14,572 nucleotides of DNA from contig NZ_QUHV01000020.1 in NCBI RefSeq assembly GCF_003479805.1, forward strand, positions 1-14,572, in the 5' to 3' direction. This document shows, piece after piece, positions 7,740 through 14,572 of the stretch. The notes under the pieces are model-generated. The model was not told the DNA's origin. It did not search any database and saw only the letters and a list, made by a program, of their open reading frames with translations. Within the stretch, counting starts at the first letter, position 1; each line of letters opens with the position of its first letter. Source of the stretch: Collinsella sp. AF08-23 (GTDB lineage Bacteria; Actinomycetota; Coriobacteriia; Coriobacteriales; Coriobacteriaceae). The translations under genes and the position numbers were made by a program.

Positions 7740-8888
7740 ATGAAAACAGTAAGTATAATGACATGGTATTCATATGAGAACTACGGCAGTGTGCTTCAGG
7801 CGGTTGCCTTGAATCGCGTGATAAGTGATTTGGGCTATAAAGCGGTCGACATTGCATACGATCCCAGTTTCGGACGAGCAACTCATGAGGGTTCTCGACT
7901 GAGCTTTGTCAGTAAAGCTATCAGGAAAATTGCTAATAATGCGCGCGGCACATTCCCAGCTAACTATACAGATAAGTCACAGCTTTTCAATAGTTTCGTT
8001 TCACGATTCTTGACTCTAGCGGATGACCTTGAATCGAAGGAAGCGCTCTCGCTGTTTTCTAATTGCTTTGATGCTTATGTCTGCGGTAGTGATCAGATAT
8101 GGTCTCCTCGCTGCTTCGACTCGTCGTATTATCTGGATTTCGTTGCAGATAGCCAACGCATGGTCGCCTATGCCCCGAGTTTTGGATGTGATTCATTAGA
8201 GCCATTTTCTTCCGGGGATCAGATAGCTTCTTTACTTCGAAGATTCAATTCCATCGGAGTTAGGGAAGCAAGCGCGGTCGATATCGTTGAGAAGTGCACC
8301 GGTCGTAAACCTCCGGTTGTTTTGGATCCGACTCTGCTCCTAGAGGGAAAAGAGTGGGAAAGGTTCGCTACTCAAATTAGCGAGAATGAACCCTACTGTC
8401 TGATCTATCTTCTCGGATCTGATAATTGCAACTTAAAATGTGCTCAGGAAATCGCTCGAGCAAATGGGCTCAGGCCGGTGCTTGTTCCCGTTTTCAAACG
8501 TGACCAAAAACTGGATTATTGCGCTCGCTTTCCTATTGGCCCCGCGGAGTTCCTCTCATTGGTGTCTCATGCGAATCTTGTCTGTACCGACTCTTTTCAC
8601 GGCATGGTTTTTTCGACTATTTTTCAGAAGGATTTTATCGCCTTCGAGCGGTTCGACCCTAACAGCAGTGATTCGCAGAACACTCGCATATATAGCTTCC
8701 TTGAGATGGCCGGGGCCGAAGATGCCCTCCTGCCGCGCCACGAGCTTGGCGAATGGGAAAAACATGTCGGGGGGTCTCTCGATTATTCCTATATAAACCG
8801 GCGTATCGAGGCGAAAAGGAGCGAGTCTATCGGCTACCTTCGTTCTGCTTTGGCGTGGGCAACGGCGGATAGGGCTGGTGATCACTAG
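7740..8888 (+). CDS. Polysaccharide pyruvyl transferase family protein
   Basis: A 382-residue protein of the CsaB/WcaK/EpsI-like family, which transfers pyruvate from phosphoenolpyruvate to a sugar to form a ketal. Some members instead act as glycosyltransferase-like enzymes. Visible family motifs are the N-terminal TWYSYENYGSVLQAVALN, CGSDQIWSP with the hallmark GSDQ, YAPSFGC, SIGVREASA, VLDPTLLL and CTDSFHG at 282-288. The ATG at 7740 is chosen because homology starts there; the TTG at 7716 adds only eight unconserved residues. No clear ribosome-binding site is seen. Composition is AT-rich up to about 8700 and then becomes noticeably GC-richer to the stop, like the following wzx gene. The stop overlaps the wzx GTG by 1 nt. 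A pyruvylated, acidic polymer is the natural inference. Confidence 0.87.
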   Translation: MKTVSIMTWYSYENYGSVLQAVALNRVISDLGYKAVDIAYDPSFGRATHEGSRLSFVSKAIRKIANNARGTFPANYTDKSQLFNSFVSRFLTLADDLESKEALSLFSNCFDAYVCGSDQIWSPRCFDSSYYLDFVADSQRMVAYAPSFGCDSLEPFSSGDQIASLLRRFNSIGVREASAVDIVEKCTGRKPPVVLDPTLLLEGKEWERFATQISENEPYCLIYLLGSDNCNLKCAQEIARANGLRPVLVPVFKRDQKLDYCARFPIGPAEFLSLVSHANLVCTDSFHGMVFSTIFQKDFIAFERFDPNSSDSQNTRIYSFLEMAGAEDALLPRHELGEWEKHVGGSLDYSYINRRIEAKRSESIGYLRSALAWATADRAGDH

Positions 8889-10303
8889 TGGCGGGCTATC
8901 GCTCCTTTGCCAAGAACGTCGGTCTTCTGACTCTCGCGAACTTCGGAACTAAGATCCTCAGCTTCCTCTTGGTGCCACTGTACACGAGCGTGCTCACTAC
9001 CAACGAGTACGGCACCTACGACATTGCCGTCACTACGATTGGCGTACTTGTCCCGTTGCTGACACAGAACGTCGTTGACGCGGTTCTGCGCTTCTCGATG
9101 GACAAGAACGTCGACAAGGGCGGGGTCTTGAGCATTGGCATCAGACATTTCCTAATTTCGCTTGTTCCGGTCGTTTTGGTGCTTATCGCCAACTCCGTCT
9201 TTGGTGTCTCCCCCGTGCTCGTCGAGCTCAGTCCCCTCGTCTTGCTTCTCTATGTGAGCCAGGCACTCTCGGGCATCGTCCTCTACTATGTCCGCGGTAT
9301 CAACAGGTTCACTGATATCGCCGTCTCGAGCGTGATGTGCAGCGCTCTGATTATCGGTTGCAACATCGTCTTCCTTGTTGTCTTTCAGTGGGGTCTTTCC
9401 GGGTATTTCCTTGCGAATATCGTCGGGCCACTTCTTCAGTGCGTCTATCTGCTGATGCGGCTCAAACTGCACGGTGTCAATCCGTTCCACGTCGATAAAC
9501 AGCTCGAACACGAGATGCTTATCTACAGCCGTCCTATGATGGCTAACTCTATTTCATGGTGGGTCACCAACGTCTCGGACCGCTATGTCGTGACGTTCTT
9601 CTGCGGCGTTGCTGCGAACGGCATCTACTCCGTGGCGTCGAAGATTCCCAGTATCCTTAGCATCGTGCAGACAGTGGTAGGGCAGGCATGGACGATTTCC
9701 GCTGTCGAGGAGTTCGATCCAGAGGACTCTAACGGCTTCTTCTCGAACATGTACGCCGCATATAACTGTGCGATGGTCGTCGTCTGTTCCTTCATCATCG
9801 CATGCAACCTGCTGCTCGCGAGGATTCTCTATGCGAAAGAGTTCTACGCGGCGTGGCAGTACGCGCCCTTCCTGACAATCTCCATCGTTTTCGGTGCGCT
9901 CGCCGGGTACGTGGGAGGAGTTCTCGCCGCCGTCAAGGACTCCAAGGAGTTTGCGCGTTCCTCGGTCGTCGGCGCTGTCGTGAATATCGCGCTGAACATT
10001 TTAACAGTGCCTTTCATAGGGGCGCTTGGCGCCGCTGTCGCCACGTTCGTGAGCTATTGGGTGACATGGTTCATGAGAGTACAGAAGCTCAAGAGCTATA
10101 TGAGAATCAGGATCAACATCATTAGAGACTACGTTTCCTATGCTCTGCTTGTGCTGCAGGCGGTTCTGTTCTTTACACCGCTCAGCCTCGTGGCGGTTCA
10201 CTCCTGCGAGGCCGTGCTCGTCGTTATCATCGTCGTCCTCTACCGTAGAGAAGTTTTCGCGGTGCTTCGCAAGGGGCGCTCGGTCGTCAAGAAGGGAAAG
10301 TGA
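8888..10303 (+). CDS. wzx: Wzx-type polysaccharide repeat-unit flippase
   Basis: A 471-residue polytopic membrane protein of the MOP/PST flippase superfamily that would move undecaprenyl-diphosphate-linked repeat units across the membrane. The N-terminus (SFAKNVGLLTLANFGTKILS and LVPLYTSVLTTNEYGTYDIA) is the characteristic family signature. About 12-14 hydrophobic segments follow, for example LVPVVLVLIANSVFG, AVVNIALNILTVPFIGALGA and a final VLVVIIVVLY. The GTG start at 8888 overlaps the previous TAG by 1 nt; ribosome-binding sequence is weak, so translational coupling is likely. A basic tail (RKGRSVVKKGK) follows the last membrane segment. GC content is intermediate, unlike the AT-rich genes before it. 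It overlaps the next gene by 4 nt. Confidence 0.92.
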   Translation: MAGYRSFAKNVGLLTLANFGTKILSFLLVPLYTSVLTTNEYGTYDIAVTTIGVLVPLLTQNVVDAVLRFSMDKNVDKGGVLSIGIRHFLISLVPVVLVLIANSVFGVSPVLVELSPLVLLLYVSQALSGIVLYYVRGINRFTDIAVSSVMCSALIIGCNIVFLVVFQWGLSGYFLANIVGPLLQCVYLLMRLKLHGVNPFHVDKQLEHEMLIYSRPMMANSISWWVTNVSDRYVVTFFCGVAANGIYSVASKIPSILSIVQTVVGQAWTISAVEEFDPEDSNGFFSNMYAAYNCAMVVVCSFIIACNLLLARILYAKEFYAAWQYAPFLTISIVFGALAGYVGGVLAAVKDSKEFARSSVVGAVVNIALNILTVPFIGALGAAVATFVSYWVTWFMRVQKLKSYMRIRINIIRDYVSYALLVLQAVLFFTPLSLVAVHSCEAVLVVIIVVLYRREVFAVLRKGRSVVKKGK

Positions 10304-11319
10304 TTCAAGTGGATAAGCCGTTGGTTTCCATAGTCGTTGCCATTTATAAATCAGAGAGGTTTCTCGACAAACTGATCACATCGATCATTCGGCAGACCTA
10401 CCCGAACCTCGATGTCATCCTCGTGGACGACGGGTCTCCCGACGAGAGCGGCGCGGTCTGCGACCGCTATGCTGCGGAGGATCACCGAATACGCGTGATT
10501 CACAAGCCGAACGGGGGGACTTGCGACGCCCGCAACAAGGGAATAGAGTTGGCGAGGGGCGAGTACCTCGTCATCATCGACGGCGACGACTGGCTCGCCC
10601 CCGATTACATCGAGTACCTGCTGAGGCTGATCCAGCGCCCGGGCGTGAACATGTCGATGACAGACTCGGTGTTCACCACGCGGGATCTCAAACAGAACGA
10701 GGAGGACAAGGTCGTCGATTTGACCTCGGAGGAGGCTATTGCAGAGATCATCTATCCTTGGATTCCCATCGGACCTTGGAACAAGATGTATAGCATGAAG
10801 TCGCTAAAGGACGCCGGAATTACCTTCAGTACTAAGTGGTCTGGCGAGGGGCTCTACTACGCTACCATGGCTGCACAGGCGGCGGGTAAGGTCGCCATGG
10901 GACACCGCCGCATCTACTACTACCGTCTTGACAACGAGAACAGCGGGCTTACTCACTACAACGTTGAGATGGGGACCAACGCGCTCGAGAATATCAAGTT
11001 CATCAAGGACAGCCTTACCATACGCACCCCGAAGACGATCAACGCGTGCGACTGGCACATCTGGAAGAACTACGGGTATACGTTGTTCTTGATCATTGCC
11101 ACCGGTCGACAGAACGAACTTGCAGACCTCTACAGCGACTGTATCAGGAACATGCGGAAGCGCCTGCCGGGCGTCCTGCTGAAGTCCGAGATGAGGCCGA
11201 AGAGTAAAGCGAAGATGCTGATGAAAGGCCTTTTCCCAGTCTGCTGGGCGAAGCGCGACTTGAGGAGAGAAACTGAGGCGCGTAAACGGGATCAGGCTGC
11301 CAAGAACGGGGGGAACTAA
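10300..11319 (+). CDS. Family 2 glycosyltransferase
   Basis: A 339-residue GT-A transferase probably adding one sugar of the repeat unit; specificity is unknown. LVSIVVAIYKSE (8-19) opens the fold. VILVDDGSPDESG (39-51), NGGTCDARN (71-79) and the metal-binding DGDDW (94-98) follow. The C-terminal region (PWIPIGPWNKMYS, then SGEGLYYATMAA) resembles other capsule GT2 proteins, but GEGLYY replaces the usual KYxED-type block. The GTG at 10300 overlaps the wzx stop as GTGA, with GAAGGGAA immediately upstream. It shares the intermediate GC of wzx and the SDR gene, which suggests these three genes arrived together. Confidence 0.9.
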   Translation: MIQVDKPLVSIVVAIYKSERFLDKLITSIIRQTYPNLDVILVDDGSPDESGAVCDRYAAEDHRIRVIHKPNGGTCDARNKGIELARGEYLVIIDGDDWLAPDYIEYLLRLIQRPGVNMSMTDSVFTTRDLKQNEEDKVVDLTSEEAIAEIIYPWIPIGPWNKMYSMKSLKDAGITFSTKWSGEGLYYATMAAQAAGKVAMGHRRIYYYRLDNENSGLTHYNVEMGTNALENIKFIKDSLTIRTPKTINACDWHIWKNYGYTLFLIIATGRQNELADLYSDCIRNMRKRLPGVLLKSEMRPKSKAKMLMKGLFPVCWAKRDLRRETEARKRDQAAKNGGN

Positions 11320-11320
11320 C

Positions 11321-12154
11321 ATGTTCGGGATAAAGACCGCTGCAAAGAACGCTGTTAAGGCTCTGCGGGCTAAGGAGATACTGCCCGTCCAGAAGATCGT
11401 CGATTCGGACAGGGCGCTAGAGGGCAAGGTCGCCTTCATCGCCGGGGGGAGTGGCGGCATAGGTATGGCCATCGCGGGAGCTCTTCTTGATTCCGGTGCC
11501 AAGGTAGTTCTCGGCGGCACCAGGGCGGAGAAGCTCGAGGCCTGTCGACAGAAGCTTGGTCATACCGAGGATGTTGCATATGTCGTGATGGACGCGTCCG
11601 ACGCCGATGCGGCGGTCGATGTCGTAGCTGAGGCAAAGGCGGCCTTCGGCAGAGTTGATATCTTCGTGGAGTCTTCCGGTGTCCATACCGATGGTGTTGA
11701 TTTCTGGACCATGACGCCGGAGGAGTACGACAGGGTCATGTCCGTCAACTTGCGGGGTGCGTTCTTCATCTCTCGCGCCGTAGCACGAGAGATGATTGAT
11801 TCGGGCACAAGGGGGCATATTCTCTTCGTGAACAGCTCTCGCGGCTTTGAGCCTGCTTGGTCTCCGTACGGCCTCTCAAAATGGGGTTTGAAGGGTCTGA
11901 CGCAAGGGCTTGCAAAGACCCTGCTTCCCCACGGCATCGTCGTGAACGGAATCGCGCCCGGTTCGACTGCGACGCCATTGATTGGTGTGAAAGAGGGGGA
12001 TGCGATCACCTCGGGTGAAAATGGCGTCGGGCGTCTCGCCACGCCGACCGAGATAGCTGAATGGGCGAAAATGCTCGTTGGTCCTTCCGGAGACATGGTA
12101 GTTGGGGAGACGATCCTTGTTTCTGGTGGAAGAGGCGGCATCGAGATCCGTTAG
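11321..12154 (+). CDS. Short-chain dehydrogenase/reductase with N-terminal extension
   Basis: A 277-residue classical SDR that would use NAD(P)H to oxidise or reduce a sugar or related metabolite; the substrate is unknown. A basic extension of about 35 residues precedes the Rossmann fold. The cofactor motif GGSGGIG is at 42-48, the structural Asn at 143 in SVNLRGAFF, catalytic Ser in NSSRG (171-175), and YGLSK supplies Tyr183 and Lys187. APGSTATPLIG is the usual post-catalytic loop. The common NNAG motif is altered to ESSG (117-120). The ATG lies 1 nt after the preceding stop, with GGGGGGA before it. Its place between glycosyltransferase and polymerase genes suggests it makes or modifies a precursor of an unusual component. 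A FabG-like lipid role is possible but the context argues against it. Confidence 0.85.
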   Translation: MFGIKTAAKNAVKALRAKEILPVQKIVDSDRALEGKVAFIAGGSGGIGMAIAGALLDSGAKVVLGGTRAEKLEACRQKLGHTEDVAYVVMDASDADAAVDVVAEAKAAFGRVDIFVESSGVHTDGVDFWTMTPEEYDRVMSVNLRGAFFISRAVAREMIDSGTRGHILFVNSSRGFEPAWSPYGLSKWGLKGLTQGLAKTLLPHGIVVNGIAPGSTATPLIGVKEGDAITSGENGVGRLATPTEIAEWAKMLVGPSGDMVVGETILVSGGRGGIEIR

Positions 12155-12289
12155 CGATGCAATTTGAGTCGACGGAATGCCGCTCGGTTCAAATTTGGAC
12201 AGCGGAGATGAACGCTACTTTTTGATTTGAAAGCCAGGGCGTGCATTAGCAGATGCCCTTTTATTGGAAACTCAACCATACGGAATTAT
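12155..12289 (+). other. Intergenic gap of 135 bp with overlapping inverted repeats
   Basis: No gene is recognised. The gap holds AATTTGA (12161-12167), TCAAATT (12189-12195) and ATTTGAA (12225-12231). The middle copy can pair with either of the outer ones. A second hairpin lies at 12236-12259. Composition shifts here from intermediate to AT-rich. Confidence 0.6.
12236..12262 (+). terminator. Weak candidate intrinsic terminator before the polymerase gene
   Basis: AGGGC (12236-12240) and GCCCT (12255-12259) can pair around a 14-nt loop, followed by TTTT. The loop contains a further GCAT/ATGC pair that competes. The stem is short and the T run is brief, so termination would at best be partial. 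Confidence 0.25.
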
Positions 12290-13501
12290 ATGAACACACG
12301 GCTTAACATCACTGATATAAAAAACGCCGGCTTTGAGCACGTCCGTCTTGGCCAAGTTGATGCAGCTCTTTTCGGTTATTACGTTGCCTTCACACTGTAC
12401 TCTATATGCAGTTTTATCGAGCTCACGACCTTCTATGAAGTGTTTGGCGTCGACAGACAGGAAGTTATTAAATTCTGTCAAATTATTATTCTATTCCTAC
12501 TTTTATTCAAGTTCGTTTCGCAGAGAGCTTCTTTCTCCGGCTGGCTTCTTGCCCTCGCGGTTGTGCTGATTGGCTATAAATCGTGGCGGAGCAGCGGTGA
12601 AAACTGGTTCTTTTGGCTTTGCCTCTTTGTTGTGTGCTCGGACAAGGTAAGGATAAGGACTCTTGCTGCCATATCGTTGAGCGTGATTTCGATGCTTTTC
12701 GTTCTTACGGTCACTTGTTGCGAACTCGGGTTGATTGAGAACCGACTCTTTGTTCGCTCCGGTGAGATGCGATTTGCATATGGATTCAAGCATCCGAATT
12801 ACCTTGGATTTTATTTAATGGCAATTTGCATTTTCTTTTCAACGCTTCGCTTCGGCGCAAACCCGCTCCCCGATATTGTCCTAATTCTCGTTACTTTCCT
12901 GATTAACATATTTGTTGTAGGCTCTCGATCCAGCGCTATCATGAGCTTGGCCCAGATTCCTCTTCTCCTTGTCTTCGATTATTGCAAAGCGCAGCGCTCT
13001 CGCAATATCGCTAGGTTTTCTCTTTTGTTGATGGTTCTTGTTGCTATAGCCGGGAGTCTTGCGGTCATGGTTGTGTATAGCCCATCTATTCCTGCCTTGC
13101 GGCAGCTCAATACATTGCTTAGCAATAGGTTTAGTCTGGCGCATAGCTACTATTCCATGCAGCCATTGACGCTGTTTGGATCCGACTTTAGCGGCCATGC
13201 GCCTATTTACTGGGAGCTTGGAAAGCCTACTAACTTCATTGTTGACAACGCGTTCTGTCATATTCTCCTTCGCTATGGCATCATTCCGTCTATTATTTTC
13301 TTCGGCGGCGTGCTTGCGTTGATGGTTGTCTTGATCCGAAAGCAAACATGGAATTCACTTATTTTCGGATTAACTTTGATGCTGCTATTTGGTATCGGTG
13401 AAACTCTTGGAGCGCGCGTCGACTGTAATATTTTCTTAGTCGCATTTGGACCTGCGTTATTATTTTCAGATAAATCGGTGTTTGAATCTGATGCCTGCTA
13501 A
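12290..13501 (+). CDS. Wzy-like polysaccharide polymerase (O-antigen polymerase/ligase family)
   Basis: A 403-residue multi-spanning membrane protein that would join lipid-linked repeat units on the outer membrane face. Hydropathy read by eye gives about 10-12 segments, for example FCQIIILFLLLFKF, WLLALAVVLIGY, IVLILVTFLINIFVVGS and the closing IFLVAFGPALLF. The family-type RFAYGFKHPNYLGFYLMAI region and the following VVGSRSSAIM loop are typical of Wzy/O-antigen ligase-like proteins; VGSRS supplies a conserved Arg. I chose the ATG at 12290; a TTG at 12227 in the same frame adds 21 residues without family character. Only a weak CGGA precedes it. It is AT-rich, so its origin differs from the gene before it. 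Wzy proteins diverge strongly, so the function rests on topology, motif and the nearby wzx. Confidence 0.82.
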   Translation: MNTRLNITDIKNAGFEHVRLGQVDAALFGYYVAFTLYSICSFIELTTFYEVFGVDRQEVIKFCQIIILFLLLFKFVSQRASFSGWLLALAVVLIGYKSWRSSGENWFFWLCLFVVCSDKVRIRTLAAISLSVISMLFVLTVTCCELGLIENRLFVRSGEMRFAYGFKHPNYLGFYLMAICIFFSTLRFGANPLPDIVLILVTFLINIFVVGSRSSAIMSLAQIPLLLVFDYCKAQRSRNIARFSLLLMVLVAIAGSLAVMVVYSPSIPALRQLNTLLSNRFSLAHSYYSMQPLTLFGSDFSGHAPIYWELGKPTNFIVDNAFCHILLRYGIIPSIIFFGGVLALMVVLIRKQTWNSLIFGLTLMLLFGIGETLGARVDCNIFLVAFGPALLFSDKSVFESDAC

Positions 13502-13626
13502 ATTCCTTCCTTGCATGAACTGATTCTATCTATCCATTACAGGTGGTAATAGGACATCGACAATTCTCGAGGACAGTATTCGGCGTATTGCCTACGATAT
13601 GGATAAGTCTCGAGTGGTTGTCTAGC
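13491..13626 (+). pseudogene. Possible 5' remnant of a glycosyltransferase gene cut by the insertion sequence
   Basis: An ATG at 13491 overlaps the end of the polymerase gene and reads MPAKFLPCMN to a TGA at 13521. The same frame then continues as FYLSITGGNRTSTILEDS, followed by a segment ending MDKSRVVV and a TAG at 13623, next to the insertion sequence. The pattern (hydrophobic strand, TGG, helix, then a MDKS segment) resembles the N-terminus of GT4 glycosyltransferases. This suggests a next gene with a nonsense mutation, truncated by the element. The stretch is short and the resemblance is judged by eye, so it may be non-coding. Confidence 0.3.
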
Positions 13627-13660
13627 GGGGATCGTGTCCCAAATGTTGGTGTAAGAGCCG
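13627..13660 (+). repeat. Putative left terminal inverted repeat of the IS256-family element
   Basis: GGGGATCGTGTCCCAAATG, followed by TTGGTGTAAGAG, resembles IS256-family ends, which typically start with G-rich sequence, then TGTxC and a downstream TGTAA. The partner repeat lies outside the window, so the exact boundary is unconfirmed. Confidence 0.45.
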
Positions 13661-13685
13661 TTTCGCCTGAAGGGTGGAAAGCGGC

Positions 13686-13739
13686 CATCGCCTAGAATCT
13701 TCAATTGTCGAGATCGATTGATTCTAAAGAAAGGCGATG
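13686..13739 (+). promoter_or_regulatory. Hairpin overlapping the transposase ribosome-binding site
   Basis: The left arm CATCGCC-TAGAATC (13686-13699) pairs with GATTCTA (13720-13726) and GGCGATG (13733-13739). Six unpaired bases, AAGAAA (13727-13732), bulge from the right arm. The ribosome-binding sequence AAAGG (13730-13734) spans the bulge and the outer stem. Transcripts that read in from outside would contain the whole structure and probably be translated poorly. Similar protection against read-through is known in other insertion sequences, such as IS10. Confidence 0.6.
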
Positions 13740-13744
13740 ACCAC

Positions 13745-14572
13745 ATGAACAGTTTAGACCACGAGATGCCGCGATTCGACGACGGCATGGTCAACATCCG
13801 GGAGCTCGTCCGCGTCATGGCGGAGTCCCTCGTCAACGAGATCATGGACGTGCAGGCGGAGGACGCGTGCGCCGACGGCAACCAGCGCAACGGATATCGC
13901 GAGCGCGCGCTCGTCACCAGCGTCGGGACGATCAACCTGCGCATCCCCAAGCTCAGTCGCGGGAGCTACTTCCCGGAGGACCTGCTGGTCCGCTACTCCA
14001 GGGTCGATAGGGCGGTGGTCGCGGCGGTCTCCGAGATGGTGACGTGCGGCGTCTCCACGAGGAAGGTCGAGCGCGTGGCGTCCGCCATGGACGTCGACCG
14101 CATGAGCTCGAGCCAGGTCTCGAGGATCTGCGAGTCGCTGGACGAGACGGTGGCCGACCTGCAGGAGCGGGACCTCTCCGACGTGGCGTTCCCCTACATC
14201 TGGGTGGACGCAACCCACGTCAAGTGCCGCGACGGGGGCCATGTCTCGTCGTGCGCGCTCGTCACGGCCATAGGCGCGGGGGCGGACGGCCACCGCCGCC
14301 TGCTCGGGATCGACGCGATCGACACGGAGAGCCACGCCGGCTGGATCTCCTTCCTGAGGTCGCTGCGCGGGAGGGGCGTCTCCGGCGTCGCGTGCGTGAC
14401 CTCGGATGCCCACGAGGGCCTCAGGCGCGCCATCGAGGAGGTGTTCCCGGGGGCCGCCTGGCAGAGATGCGTCGTGCACCTCATGAGGAGCGCGGCCTCC
14501 TGCGCCCCCACCCGCCAGAAGAGGGCGGCCGTGATGTGGCAACACCTTCTTGAACAAATCTACGAGAGGATC
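13745..14572 (+). CDS. IS256-family (mutator-type) transposase, 3' end outside the window
   Basis: This DDE transposase would cut and join the element's ends. The frame is open from the ATG at 13745 to the window end (276 codons); full-length family members have about 400. Visible family motifs are RNGYRER (48-54), IPKLSRGSYFP (67-77), YIWVDATHVK with catalytic Asp155, VTSDAHEGL with catalytic Asp221, and the WQRCVVHLMR block (239-248). The third catalytic residue, a Glu, lies beyond the window. AAAGG at 13730-13734 is 10 nt upstream and is partly in a hairpin. The final 20 or so codons (from MWQHLLEQIYERI) are less GC-rich and fit the family less well, so an internal junction cannot be excluded. 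Confidence 0.88.
   Translation, partial: MNSLDHEMPRFDDGMVNIRELVRVMAESLVNEIMDVQAEDACADGNQRNGYRERALVTSVGTINLRIPKLSRGSYFPEDLLVRYSRVDRAVVAAVSEMVTCGVSTRKVERVASAMDVDRMSSSQVSRICESLDETVADLQERDLSDVAFPYIWVDATHVKCRDGGHVSSCALVTAIGAGADGHRRLLGIDAIDTESHAGWISFLRSLRGRGVSGVACVTSDAHEGLRRAIEEVFPGAAWQRCVVHLMRSAASCAPTRQKRAAVMWQHLLEQIYERI

Larger units (their letters stand above)
13627..14572 (+). mobile_element. IS256-family insertion sequence, left portion (continues beyond the window)
   Basis: The element contains a probable left end at about 13627 and an IS256-type transposase. It runs past the right edge of the window, so the right inverted repeat and the target duplication cannot be seen. It is GC-rich and sits between AT-rich sequence of the polymerase module and whatever follows. 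The left boundary is an estimate from the end-like sequence and the change in composition. Confidence 0.75.

Noticed and set aside
13566..13614. Two copies of CTCGAG flanking a 37-bp segment before the insertion sequence
   Set aside because: The motif is a 6-bp palindrome, and the sequence between the copies does not form a convincing stem or terminator.
13537..13950. Minus-strand open frame across the insertion sequence left end
   Set aside because: It runs antisense to the transposase and the element end and has no recognisable motif.

Overview
The window reads as part of a Wzy-dependent surface polysaccharide (capsule or exopolysaccharide) locus of a high-GC Gram-positive actinobacterium. 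Coriobacteriia (Collinsella/Olsenella-like) is the best guess. The support is very GC-rich housekeeping-like rhamnose genes, a fused RfbC-RfbD protein, an RfbB of the 'AESHNDNS' type, and a GC-rich IS256-family element. The genus is inferred from sequence style and not proven. All genes lie on the + strand and most are tightly coupled: 4-nt GTGA overlaps at 875 and 10300, a 1-nt overlap at 8888, and short gaps elsewhere.

Layout. (1) 1-1744, GC-rich: a polyprenyl-phosphate sugar-phosphate transferase that primes the repeat unit on the lipid carrier, then a rhamnosyltransferase-like GT2. (2) 1764-5740: the dTDP-L-rhamnose pathway rfbA, rfbB and fused rfbCD, interrupted between rfbA and rfbB by an AT-richer hexapeptide-repeat acyltransferase that carries a run of nine G. 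(3) About 5700-8700, clearly AT-richer: a GT2, a DXD-type GT32-like transferase and a polysaccharide pyruvyl transferase. (4) About 8700-12154, intermediate GC: a Wzx flippase, a second GT2 and an SDR oxidoreductase. (5) 12290-13501, AT-richer: a Wzy-type polymerase. (6) 13491-13626: a possible remnant of a further glycosyltransferase gene. (7) 13627-14572: the left part of an IS256-family insertion sequence whose transposase runs off the window.

Together the genes predict a repeat unit built on undecaprenyl phosphate from a hexose-1-phosphate primer. L-rhamnose and other sugars are added by four glycosyltransferases, and the unit is possibly decorated with acyl and pyruvyl groups. Wzx then flips it and Wzy polymerises it. 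No chain-length regulator, tyrosine kinase or export regulator is visible; these may lie outside the window.

The most unusual signals are small-scale. There is a G9 tract inside the acyltransferase that would switch the gene off if it slipped, and a perfect 15-bp inverted repeat inside the coding sequence of a glycosyltransferase. A long hairpin places the transposase ribosome-binding site at a stem junction. Sharp composition changes mark module boundaries, some of them inside genes.
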